A stretch of DNA of 64,000 nucleotides from JBDFMH01 sp047238125. Its GTDB lineage: Bacteria > Pseudomonadota > Alphaproteobacteria > Sphingomonadales > Sphingomonadaceae. Under the pieces are notes generated by a model, which saw nothing but the letters and a program-made list of their open reading frames with translations, did not search any database and was not told where the DNA came from. The DNA lies in contig NZ_JBDFMH010000001.1 in the NCBI RefSeq assembly GCF_047238125.1, forward strand, positions 1,922,001-1,986,000, read 5' to 3'. A program made the position numbers and the translations under genes. Shown here piece after piece: positions 33,803 to 42,066 of this stretch (position 1 is its first letter; the number at the start of each line of letters is the position of its first letter).

Positions 33803-34468
33803 ATGAAAAAGATGCTCAAGATCGGCGGCGCGGCCGCGCTGCTCGCCTCGGTCGCGGCTTGCACCACCGATCCGGTGACGGGCGAGCGCACCATTTCCAA
33901 GGCGGCGATCGGCGCCGGCGTCGGCGCGCTCGGCGGCTATCTGGCGGGCGACATCGTCGGCGGACGCCGGGATCGTACCGAAAAGATCGTGGGCGCAGGC
34001 ATCGGCGCGATCGCCGGCGGCGCGATCGGCGGCTATATGGATCGGCAGGAGCGCGAACTGCGCGAGCGGACCGCCGGCACCGACGTCGAGGTCATCCGCC
34101 AGGGTGACGACATCCTGCTCAACATCCCGTCGGGCGTGACGTTCGACACCAACAGCTATGCGATCCAGCCGCAGTTCCGTGCCACGCTCGACAAGGTCGC
34201 GCAGACGCTGAACGAATATGACCAGACCTTCGTCGACGTCTATGGTCACACCGATTCGACCGGAAACGACCAGATCAACATCCCGCTATCGCAGAACCGT
34301 GCGCGCTCGGTCGGCGATTATCTTGCGATGCGCGGTGTGAAATCGGCGCGCATCGGTACGCAGGGCTTTGGCTCGAGCCAGCCGGTCGCCAGCAACGATA
34401 CGCCCGACGGCCGACAGGAGAACCGCCGGGTCGAGATCAAGCTGGTGCCGATCCGCGACGAAGGCTGA
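33803..34468 (+). CDS. OmpA-family outer membrane lipoprotein with glycine zipper
   Basis: A 221-residue protein resembling YiaD. The signal peptide ends in lipobox VAAC (Cys20). A glycine-zipper segment rich in GxxxG (about 35-80) follows, and then an OmpA C-terminal domain (about 100-215), with GHTDSTGNDQINIPLSQNRA for peptidoglycan binding. It probably anchors the outer membrane to the wall. GGGAAG precedes the ATG. A repeat element follows the gene. Confidence 0.92.
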   Translation: MKKMLKIGGAAALLASVAACTTDPVTGERTISKAAIGAGVGALGGYLAGDIVGGRRDRTEKIVGAGIGAIAGGAIGGYMDRQERELRERTAGTDVEVIRQGDDILLNIPSGVTFDTNSYAIQPQFRATLDKVAQTLNEYDQTFVDVYGHTDSTGNDQINIPLSQNRARSVGDYLAMRGVKSARIGTQGFGSSQPVASNDTPDGRQENRRVEIKLVPIRDEG

Positions 34469-34485
34469 TCGGCGACGTCCCGTCA

Positions 34486-34538
34486 CCCCGGCGAACGCCG
34501 GGGTCCAGAGCCACCGGCGACGCCGCTTGTGGCTCTGG
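34486..34538. repeat. Interspersed palindromic repeat (CCCCGGCG/CCAGAGCC type)
   Basis: Two hairpins in series: CCCCGGCG-AA-CGCCGGGG (34486-34503) and CCAGAGCCAC ... GTGGCTCTGG (34505-34514 with 34529-34538). The GTCACCCCGGCG start is a common intergenic repeat type in sphingomonads and relatives. It lies between the OmpA gene and the convergent tadA and may also stop transcription. Confidence 0.7.
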
Positions 34539-34568
34539 GTTCCACTTTCGTCGGATGACGACGATGGA

Positions 34569-35024
34569 TCAGCGGCGGGCTTGGAAGAAGTCGCGGAGCA
34601 GCGTGGCGGCTTCCGCCTCGCCGATGCCGCTGAAAACGTCCGGACGGTGGTGGCAGGTCGGCTGGCCGAACAGCCGCGGCCCATGCGCCACCGCCCCGCC
34701 CTTCGGGTCTTCGGCTGCGAAATAAAGCGTCGCGATCCGGGCCTGCGCGATCGCCCCCGCGCACATCGCGCACGGCTCTAGCGTGACCCAGAGCGCACAA
34801 TCGTCGAGCCGCGATGACGACAGCGCCAGCGCGGCTGCGCGGATCGCCACGATCTCGGCATGCGCGGTCGGGTCGTTCTCCGTCCGCATCGCATTGGCGG
34901 ATGTCGCGATCAACGCTCCATCCGGTCCGGTCACCACCGCGCCGACCGGCACCTCGCCCGCTGCCGCGGCATCGCGCGCCAGATTTAGCGCGAGGCGCAT
35001 CGGCGCCGGCAGCGGAAACGCCAT
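34569..35024 (-). CDS. tadA: tRNA-specific adenosine deaminase TadA
   Basis: Converts A34 to inosine in tRNA-Arg(ACG). The 151-residue cytidine-deaminase fold has the zinc site HAE (TAHAEIVAI) and PCxxC (TLEPCAMCAGA), the catalytic set of TadA. The frame stays open to 35234 through ubiA; the ATG at 35024 gives the usual size. TGATG joins the ubiA stop and this start. Confidence 0.94.
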   Translation of the reverse strand: MAFPLPAPMRLALNLARDAAAAGEVPVGAVVTGPDGALIATSANAMRTENDPTAHAEIVAIRAAALALSSSRLDDCALWVTLEPCAMCAGAIAQARIATLYFAAEDPKGGAVAHGPRLFGQPTCHHRPDVFSGIGEAEAATLLRDFFQARR

Positions 35025-35968
35025 CAGCCGCCCAGCGCAGTCGTGGTGCCGACGGTGAAGCAGGCCAGCGCCATCAGCAGTCCGGCGAAGCGGTTGGCGC
35101 GGAAGCGGGCGAGCGCATCGGCCGGATCGCCGGTTTTCAGCATGGTCACCTGCCAGCCGAAGTGGATCGCCACAGGCAGCAGCGCCACCAGCGCCAGGAG
35201 CTGCGGACGCACCTGCCAGAACGCCGCCGCCCACAGCACGAGTGCTAGCAGATAGAAGACTGCGACGCCGGCCCGCGCATGCCGGCCCAGCCGGAGCGCG
35301 GACGACTTCACCCCCGCCAGTGCATCATCCTCGATATCCTGCAGCGCATAGATCGTGTCGTAACCGATCACCCAGGCGACCGACCCCGTGTAGAGCAGCA
35401 ACCCCGCCGCCCACCCGCCCGGCGCACCCGCCGCCGCCCAGCCGACCGGCGCGGCCCAGGAGAAGACTAGGCCCAGCCAAGCCTGCGGCCACCAGGTGAT
35501 CCGCTTCATGAACGGATAGGCGGCAACGAGCGCAAGGCTGGCCAGCGCGACGAGTTGCGCGGTAAGGTCGCCGAGCGCGATCAGCACGACGAACCCGATC
35601 AGGCACAGCACGATCAGCCAGATCCAGGCCGCCTTCAAGGAGACCGCGCCCGATGCCAGCGGCCGATCCCTCGTGCGCGCTACCCGCGCATCCAGATCGC
35701 GATCAACGATGTCGTTGTACACGCATCCCGCCGACCGCATCGCGATCGCACCGAGCGCGAACCAGAGGATCAGATCCCAGCGCGCGATCGCCTGGCCCGC
35801 CAATGCGATCGCCCAGGCCCCCGGCCAGAACAGCAGCCACGCACCGATCGGCCGGTCGAACCGGGCGAGCGCCCAATAGGGGCGGACGGCGGCCGGCAAT
35901 CGCGCCAGCAGTCCACGCCGTTCGCTGTCGGGAACGCCGATCGGGGGGCTCGGGCGGCTATCGGGCAT
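35024..35968 (-). CDS. ubiA: 4-hydroxybenzoate polyprenyltransferase UbiA
   Basis: Attaches the polyprenyl tail to 4-hydroxybenzoate in ubiquinone synthesis, an inner membrane enzyme. The 314 residues contain the first Asp-rich motif NDIVDRDLD, the second motif YDTIYALQDIEDD, and about eight hydrophobic segments. It is translationally linked to tadA by a one-base overlap and divergent from the PilZ gene. ubiG of the same pathway is 8 kb away. Confidence 0.94.
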   Translation of the reverse strand: MPDSRPSPPIGVPDSERRGLLARLPAAVRPYWALARFDRPIGAWLLFWPGAWAIALAGQAIARWDLILWFALGAIAMRSAGCVYNDIVDRDLDARVARTRDRPLASGAVSLKAAWIWLIVLCLIGFVVLIALGDLTAQLVALASLALVAAYPFMKRITWWPQAWLGLVFSWAAPVGWAAAGAPGGWAAGLLLYTGSVAWVIGYDTIYALQDIEDDALAGVKSSALRLGRHARAGVAVFYLLALVLWAAAFWQVRPQLLALVALLPVAIHFGWQVTMLKTGDPADALARFRANRFAGLLMALACFTVGTTTALGG

Positions 35969-36073
35969 CAGCCGGCTTTCGCAGAAACGCCACCGGGAGG
36001 AAAGCGGCAGCCCGCCTGCTTAACGGGCTGTTTACCACGCCGCTTCATAGTCGGCACCGAAGGGTGAGACGCC

Positions 36074-36379
36074 ATGCCGAATGCCGCGAGAACCAACAAG
36101 GATGCCCGCCGGGAGGAGCGCCTGGCGATCAACGCCAAGGGCAGCGCCCGGCTGGCGCTGGGCATCGATCTGATCGACGCTTCGTCGATCGGTGTACGCG
36201 CGCGGATGGCAGTGGATCTGCCGATCGGCACGCTGCTGAAGATCGGTCTGCCGGGCGGCCCATCGCGCCATGCCCGCGTCGCCTGGTCGCGCGAGGGGCT
36301 GACGGGCTGCGAATTCCTGGCCCCGCTCGATGCGCAGGAACTGGCTACGCTGTTCGCGGGGCCAACGACCGCGGCCTGA
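36074..36379 (+). CDS. PilZ-domain protein (c-di-GMP binding)
   Basis: A 101-residue single PilZ domain. The binding residues are present: RREER near residue 13 (RxxxR) and DASSIG (DxSxxG). It therefore probably binds c-di-GMP and passes the signal to a partner that cannot be named. AAGGGTGAG precedes the ATG. It lies just before rsmE with no functional link. Confidence 0.82.
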   Translation: MPNAARTNKDARREERLAINAKGSARLALGIDLIDASSIGVRARMAVDLPIGTLLKIGLPGGPSRHARVAWSREGLTGCEFLAPLDAQELATLFAGPTTAA

Positions 36380-36419
36380 TCGGGATTTGCCGACACCCGG
36401 CCGCATGCTAGGCGCGGTC

Positions 36420-37160
36420 ATGCCTGCCACCCCCGCCTGGCCACCGAACACCCTGCCCCGCCTGTTCGTCGATCAGCCGCTGGTCGAGGGGCCGCTGACA
36501 CTCGACGGTGCGGCTGCGAATTATCTGTCAGCAGTGCTGCGGCTGAAGCCGGGCGATCAGGTGAAGCTGTTCGACGATGCCAGCGGGGAATGGCTGGCCG
36601 AGATCGTCGATCCCGGGCGCAAGCGCGTGACGCTGGCCGTTAGCCGTCACCTGGCGCCGCGCGAATCGGTGCCGGACCTCTGGCTGCTGGCAGCGCCGAT
36701 CAAGAAGGGGCGGATCGACTGGCTGGTTGAAAAGGCCTGCGAACTGGGCGTCGCGCGGATCCGGCCGGTCATCACCCGCCGTACGATCGTGGACCGGTTG
36801 AACCTCGAGAGGCTGCGCGCTCACATAATCGAGGCGGCCGAGCAATGCGGCCGTACCGCGCTGCCGATGCTGGACGAGCCGAGCAAGCTGGATGCCGTGC
36901 TGCGGGACTGGCCGGCCGACCGCGCCTTGATCTTCGCCGACGAAGCGGGTGGCGCGCCGCTTGCCAGCGTCGCCCGCCCCGGCGCCGCCGCGATCCTGAT
37001 CGGCCCCGAAGGCGGCTTCACGGACGAAGAGCGCGCCGCCATCCGCGCGCTGCCCGCGGCGGTGCCGGTTTCGCTCGGCCCGCGGATCCTGCGCGCGGAT
37101 ACCGCGATGGCGGCAGCCGTCAGCCTGTGGATGGCGGCGGCCGGAGACTGGAGAGGCTAG
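36420..37160 (+). CDS. rsmE: 16S rRNA (uracil(1498)-N(3))-methyltransferase RsmE
   Basis: Methylates U1498 of 16S rRNA. The 246-residue SPOUT enzyme has an N-terminal PUA-like part (PRLFVDQPL ... NYLSAVLRLKPGDQ) and the knotted SAM site with ILIGPEGGFTDEE and LGPRILRADTA, both diagnostic. The ATG at 36420 fits family length; ATG 36405 is possible. Confidence 0.94.
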   Translation: MPATPAWPPNTLPRLFVDQPLVEGPLTLDGAAANYLSAVLRLKPGDQVKLFDDASGEWLAEIVDPGRKRVTLAVSRHLAPRESVPDLWLLAAPIKKGRIDWLVEKACELGVARIRPVITRRTIVDRLNLERLRAHIIEAAEQCGRTALPMLDEPSKLDAVLRDWPADRALIFADEAGGAPLASVARPGAAAILIGPEGGFTDEERAAIRALPAAVPVSLGPRILRADTAMAAAVSLWMAAAGDWRG

Positions 37161-37217
37161 CCACCTCAAGTTTTTCTGCGCTTTCCCCCGTCCGGCGCCA
37201 TCGCTAGAGGCGCGTGG

Positions 37218-38591
37218 ATGAGCACCCGTACCGCCGGCGAAGGGGACGATCCCCGCATCGAGACACGCGAGGATCTGCTGCAGGTCTTCGCCAAGGGCGA
37301 GAAGCCCAAGGACCGCTGGCGCATTGGCACCGAGCACGAAAAGTTCGTCTACTTCAAGGATGGCCACCGCGCGCCATCCTACGAGGAACGCGGCGGCATC
37401 CATGCGCTGCTGATTGGCCTGACCAAATATGGCTGGGAGCCGGTCTATGAGGGTGATAACATCATCGCGCTCTCCGGGCCTGACGGCAATGTCAGCCTCG
37501 AACCGGCCGGCCAGCTCGAACTGTCGGGCGCGCCGCTCGACAATCTCCACCAGACATGTGCCGAAACCGGCCGTCATCTCGAACAGGTCAAGGCGGTTGG
37601 CGATCGCCTCGGCCTGGGCTTCCTCGGCCTCGGCATGTGGCCGGACAAGACCCGCGAAGAGCTGCCGATCATGCCCAAGGGCCGCTACGCCATCATGCTG
37701 CGCCACATGCCGCGCGTGGGCACGATGGGGCTCGACATGATGCTGCGCACCTGCACCATCCAGACCAATCTCGACTATTCGAGCGAGGCGGACATGGTGA
37801 AGAAATTCCGGGTCAGCCTGGCGCTGCAGCCGCTGGCCACCGCGCTGTTCGCCAACTCACCGTTCCTGCAGGGCAAGCCCAACGGCTATCTCTCGTACCG
37901 CTCGCACATCTGGACCGATACCGACCCGCACCGCACCGGCATGCTGCCGTTCGTGTTCGAGGATGGCTTCGGCTACGAGCGCTATGCCGATTACATGCTC
38001 GACGTGCCGATGTATTTCGCCTTCCGCAATGGCGGCTATATCGACGCGGCCGGCCTCAGCTTCCGCGATTTTCTGAAGGGCGAGCTCTCGGTGCTGCCGG
38101 GCGAGAAGCCCACCCAGGCCGACTGGACCGATCATCTCTCCACCGCCTTTCCGGAAGTGCGGCTGAAGAGCTTCCTCGAGATGCGCGGCGCCGATGGCGG
38201 CCCCTGGAACCGGATCTGCGCGCTGCCCGCCTTCTGGGTCGGCCTGCTCTATGATCAGGGCGCGCTCGATGCCGCATGGGACGAGGTGAAGCACTGGACG
38301 ATCGCCGATCACCAGCGCATCCGCGACGAAGTACCGCAGATCGGGCTGGCAGCGCGCGGACCCCGCGGGCGCACCTTCCAGCAGCTCGGCCGCGAGATCC
38401 TCGAGATCGCCGATGCCGGGCTGAAGGCGCGTGCGCGCTTCAATGGCGCCGGCGACAGCGAACAGGGCTTCCTCGATCCGCTGCGCGAGATCGTCGCCAG
38501 CGGCAAGACGCCGGCCGAACGGCTGCTCGATCGCTATCATGGCGACTGGCAGGGCGATGTCAGCCGCGTCTATGGCGAGATGAGCTACTGA
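37218..38591 (+). CDS. gshA: Glutamate--cysteine ligase (alphaproteobacterial/plant type)
   Basis: The first and controlling step of glutathione synthesis. The 457 residues belong to the GCS2 type found in alphaproteobacteria and plants: RIGTEHEKFV near residue 35, SLEPAGQLELSG, LGLGMWPD, and TCTIQTNLDYSSE. The ATG at 37218 is preceded by a gap containing a T/C-rich stretch but no sure promoter. It converges with the dGTPase-like gene, with three bases between stops. Confidence 0.95.
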   Translation: MSTRTAGEGDDPRIETREDLLQVFAKGEKPKDRWRIGTEHEKFVYFKDGHRAPSYEERGGIHALLIGLTKYGWEPVYEGDNIIALSGPDGNVSLEPAGQLELSGAPLDNLHQTCAETGRHLEQVKAVGDRLGLGFLGLGMWPDKTREELPIMPKGRYAIMLRHMPRVGTMGLDMMLRTCTIQTNLDYSSEADMVKKFRVSLALQPLATALFANSPFLQGKPNGYLSYRSHIWTDTDPHRTGMLPFVFEDGFGYERYADYMLDVPMYFAFRNGGYIDAAGLSFRDFLKGELSVLPGEKPTQADWTDHLSTAFPEVRLKSFLEMRGADGGPWNRICALPAFWVGLLYDQGALDAAWDEVKHWTIADHQRIRDEVPQIGLAARGPRGRTFQQLGREILEIADAGLKARARFNGAGDSEQGFLDPLREIVASGKTPAERLLDRYHGDWQGDVSRVYGEMSY

Positions 38592-38594
38592 GGG

Positions 38595-39758
38595 TCAGAA
38601 CCCGTCAGGCAGCGCGACCGGGCCGATGATCTCGCGGTGGCGGGCGATCGCGTAGCGATCCGTCATCCCGGCGATGAAATCGGCAATGTGCCGCGTCCGC
38701 GCCGGTTCATCCTCCGGCAGCCGGGCGAACCAATCGTCCGGCATCAGCGTGGGCTCGGCGCGATAGGCCGCCGCCAGCGCCGCCACGATGCTGCGCGCCT
38801 GATCCGCCACCAGCTTCTGGTGCGGGTGATGGTAAAGCCGTGCATACATGAAGCGCTTGAAGGCGCGTTCGCCGGTGGCCATCGCCGGTGAGAAGCCGAC
38901 CAGCGGGTCGGTCTGCGCGCGCACGTCTGCGATCGTCTCCACCCCCGAACCCGCGATCCGCGCGCGTGTCTCGACCAGCAGGTCGTTCACCATCCGGCCG
39001 ATCTGATCGCGCACCAGCTCGCGCGCCAGATCGGCGGCGGGATGATGCGGGAAGCGGGCACGCACCCGATCCCACCCGATCGCGACATGCGGTTCGGCGA
39101 TCATTTCGTCCAGCGTGATCAGCCCGGCGCGCAGACCGTCATCGATGTCGTGATTGTCATAGGCGATATCGTCCGCCAGCGCCGCCACCTGCGCCTCGAG
39201 CCCGGCATGGCTTGCCAGATCCAGCGGATAGCGCGAATCGATCTCGGCCAGCGCCCAGCCCGGCGCCGCCACCGGCCCGTTATGCTTGGCCAGCCCCTCC
39301 AGCATTTCCCAGGTCAGGTTCAGGCCAGGCCAGCCGGGATAGGGACATTCCAGCGCGACCAGCGTGCGCAGCACATGTTCGTTATGGTCGAACCCGCCGG
39401 CATCGGCCGTCGCCGCGCGCAACGCTTCCTCGCCGGCATGGCCGAACGGCGGGTGGCCGATATCGTGCGCCAGGCAAAGCGCCTCGGTCAGATCCTCGTT
39501 CAGGCCCAGCGCACGCGCGATCGTGCGGCCGATCTGCGCCACTTCCAAGCTGTGCGTCAGCCGGACGCGGAAATGATCGCCGTCGGGCGCCACGAACACC
39601 TGGGTCTTGTGGCGCAGCCGCCGGAACGCGATCGAATGGATGATGCGATCGCGGTCGCGCTGATAATCGTCGCGCGGGCCGCGTGTCTCGCCACTGGCTT
39701 CGTCATGGGCGCGCCCGCGACTGTGCGCAGGGTCGGCGGCATAGGGGGCTAGCGGCAT
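38595..39758 (-). CDS. Deoxyguanosinetriphosphate triphosphohydrolase-like protein
   Basis: A 387-residue HD-domain phosphohydrolase of the dGTPase family, which releases triphosphate from dNTPs. FRRLRHKTQVF, LTHSLEVAQIG and CLAHDIGHPPFGHAGE carry the HD metal ligands. The frame reaches 39911, but the ATG at 39758 restores the usual N-terminus. It is 31 nt downstream of the TPR/SPOR gene in the same direction and probably co-transcribed. Confidence 0.9.
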   Translation of the reverse strand: MPLAPYAADPAHSRGRAHDEASGETRGPRDDYQRDRDRIIHSIAFRRLRHKTQVFVAPDGDHFRVRLTHSLEVAQIGRTIARALGLNEDLTEALCLAHDIGHPPFGHAGEEALRAATADAGGFDHNEHVLRTLVALECPYPGWPGLNLTWEMLEGLAKHNGPVAAPGWALAEIDSRYPLDLASHAGLEAQVAALADDIAYDNHDIDDGLRAGLITLDEMIAEPHVAIGWDRVRARFPHHPAADLARELVRDQIGRMVNDLLVETRARIAGSGVETIADVRAQTDPLVGFSPAMATGERAFKRFMYARLYHHPHQKLVADQARSIVAALAAAYRAEPTLMPDDWFARLPEDEPARTRHIADFIAGMTDRYAIARHREIIGPVALPDGF

Positions 39759-39789
39759 CGCCGCGGGATGGCGGCTCGCGTTGCTCCTG

Positions 39790-41976
39790 TCAAAGCGCGA
39801 GCTTCTCCACATCCTGGCCGGCCGGGCTGGTGAAGGTGAAGGTCGTCCAACCCGACTTCGCCGTACTGTTGACGAACGCCTGGGCCTCGCCGGCTGACTT
39901 GAACGGGCCAACCAACAGACGGTTGGTGAAGCGCAGCGGCGTCGTCCAGGGCGATTTGCCTGCCAGTTCCTTCGGATATTTGGCCTTCAGGCCGGCCCAG
40001 GCCTTCGGCAGCGTCGATTTGTTGGCGCCGCCTGCCACCTGCACCCAATGCCGTTCGGGCGCCTTGCGCGAAGCAGTCGCCGTTGCTGCCTTGGCGTCCT
40101 TGCCCTTGGCATCCTTACCCGCGGCATCCTTGCCCTTGACGTCCTTGGTCTTCGATTCCTTTGCACTGGCTTCCTTGGTCGCGACCCCCTTGGCCGTGGC
40201 GTCCTTCTTGGCGATACCCTTCTTCCCGGCGTCCTTCGCGGTCTCGCCGGTTGCCGAAGCGTCCTTCTTCATGCGCGCCGAGGCGCCATCCTTCGCCTTG
40301 GCATCAGCCTTGGGCTTGACCGGTTGGGTGGCATCCACCTTGCCATCCCCGGCCTTGACAAGCGCCAGCTTGACGGGTGTCGAGGCAGCCTTGGTATCCT
40401 TCGGCTGGTCTGCCCCACGCGGGCGCGAAGCGCTGATCGCTGCAGGCGTGGTGCGATCCTTGGCCACACTGCCAGCGGCATCGGTTGCAAGTGCCAGTCT
40501 TTCGCCCGCGACCGGTTTGGGCGCCGTTACCGCTGGGGTCGTCACGGCGGGGCTACCCACAGCCTGCGCCGTGGGCGCGACGGCAGGCGGCACCGAGGCT
40601 GCGGGAGTCGAGTCGATCGGAACATCGGTACGCGCGGGGCTACCGAGCACTGCCAGGTCGAAGCCGGGCGCGGTCGAGCCGACGAATGCCTGTGCCGGCG
40701 CTGTCGCCGGGGTGGCAGGCTCGCCGGCGGGCGGCGCGGCGGTTGCGGCGCGCAGCGGCTGACCGTCCGCGGAAGAGGCTGGCACAGGCGTGGCGGCAGC
40801 GATCTGCACCGGCGGCGTGGGTGTCGGCGCGGCGGTCGGCGCAGGCGTCGGGGCCAGCGCCCTGGCGAGGGCGGCGACCTCCGCGCTCGGCGGGGCCGGG
40901 GTCGGGCTGCGGACGGCCGTCCGCTCCGCCTGCGACTGCGACGGCGACTGCACCGTCGATGCGGCCGGACTGGTCTGCGGCGACGAGCGACCAGCCCGCG
41001 CAGCGTCGGTCCTCAGCACCAGCGTCTCGCGACCCGGCCGTCTGCGCGAGGCTTTTGCCGCCGGATCGGCGCTGCCGGTGGCGAAGCGATCGGAAAACCC
41101 GGATGCGGTGGCGACTGCTCCCAGTGGCGCGCCGCTCGGTATCAGTGGTGTGTCGGCGGTGCCCGCCACATTGCTGGAAGATGCGTCGGCAAGCTGGGTG
41201 TCGTCACGCGTCGGCCGGCCATCGGAGGGAAAGCGGCCGAAATGCACGGCCAGTGCCTTGTCGCGCGACTTCAGCATGGTCAGCCGGGTCAGGAACGGCG
41301 CCATCGCTTCCGCCTGCGGGCGCGGCAGCAGTTGGGCGATCCCCTCGCGCGCGCCGGGGCCGTCACCGGTCAGCGCCAGCACGAAGGTGCGCGCGCGCCA
41401 CGCCGGCTTGTCCTGCTTGCGCAGCAGCGGATCCAGCGCTGCCAGCGCACCGGCCTTGTCACCCAGGATCGCCATGCACAGCGCCATCCGCCGCACGGTT
41501 TCGTCGTCGGGCCGGCCGCGCAGCGCCAACTGGTAATCCGCCAGCGCCCTGCGGTTCTCGCCACGCAGGTCGTGCGCCAGCCCGCGGTCTGCCGCGATAT
41601 CCGCCTCAGGCACGCCAAGATCGACTGCCTGGTCGAACAGCTTCAGGGCCTCGCGCGGCTGCTCCATCTGCACGAGCGCCGCCCCCAGCCCCGCCTTCAC
41701 CCGGCCGTTTCGCGGGGCCACTTCCTGTGCACGCGCGTAAAAGCCGACCGCGGCATTGGCATCCCCCACCTGCAGCGCCGCCTGGCCCGCGCCGGTCAGC
41801 GCCTCCAGGCTGCGCGGGTTGGACGACAGCAACCGCAGATAGCGGCTGAGCGCTTCGACCGGATCGTCCGGATTGGCAGGCTGGAAAGTGAGCGGTGCGT
41901 CACTCTGCGCCAGCGCGGGCATGGGCGCGGTCGACAGCAGCACCAGCATCAGCGGAGCGAACAGGCGGGTTTTCAT
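39790..41976 (-). CDS. Exported TPR and SPOR-domain protein
   Basis: A 728-residue protein: signal peptide (about 1-23), TPR-like helical repeats (about 30-260), a long Ala/Pro/Thr-rich disordered stretch, a Lys/Ala/Asp-rich stretch with many KDA and KGKDA units (about 555-645), and a C-terminal SPOR domain (about 650-728, beginning HWVQVAGG). SPOR domains bind denuded glycan at the septum. Lying directly after ftsZ it is a candidate division-site protein. The positively charged stretch may touch wall or membrane. The ATG at 41976 gives the signal peptide. Confidence 0.85.
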   Translation of the reverse strand: MKTRLFAPLMLVLLSTAPMPALAQSDAPLTFQPANPDDPVEALSRYLRLLSSNPRSLEALTGAGQAALQVGDANAAVGFYARAQEVAPRNGRVKAGLGAALVQMEQPREALKLFDQAVDLGVPEADIAADRGLAHDLRGENRRALADYQLALRGRPDDETVRRMALCMAILGDKAGALAALDPLLRKQDKPAWRARTFVLALTGDGPGAREGIAQLLPRPQAEAMAPFLTRLTMLKSRDKALAVHFGRFPSDGRPTRDDTQLADASSSNVAGTADTPLIPSGAPLGAVATASGFSDRFATGSADPAAKASRRRPGRETLVLRTDAARAGRSSPQTSPAASTVQSPSQSQAERTAVRSPTPAPPSAEVAALARALAPTPAPTAAPTPTPPVQIAAATPVPASSADGQPLRAATAAPPAGEPATPATAPAQAFVGSTAPGFDLAVLGSPARTDVPIDSTPAASVPPAVAPTAQAVGSPAVTTPAVTAPKPVAGERLALATDAAGSVAKDRTTPAAISASRPRGADQPKDTKAASTPVKLALVKAGDGKVDATQPVKPKADAKAKDGASARMKKDASATGETAKDAGKKGIAKKDATAKGVATKEASAKESKTKDVKGKDAAGKDAKGKDAKAATATASRKAPERHWVQVAGGANKSTLPKAWAGLKAKYPKELAGKSPWTTPLRFTNRLLVGPFKSAGEAQAFVNSTAKSGWTTFTFTSPAGQDVEKLAL

Positions 41977-42066
41977 GATGGCCGAGATATCGGGCCGACC
42001 CTCACGGAGTCGCAAGCAGGCCGACCGCGCACGTCGCCAGGGCGTGCGCGATCGACGATCAGCCGC

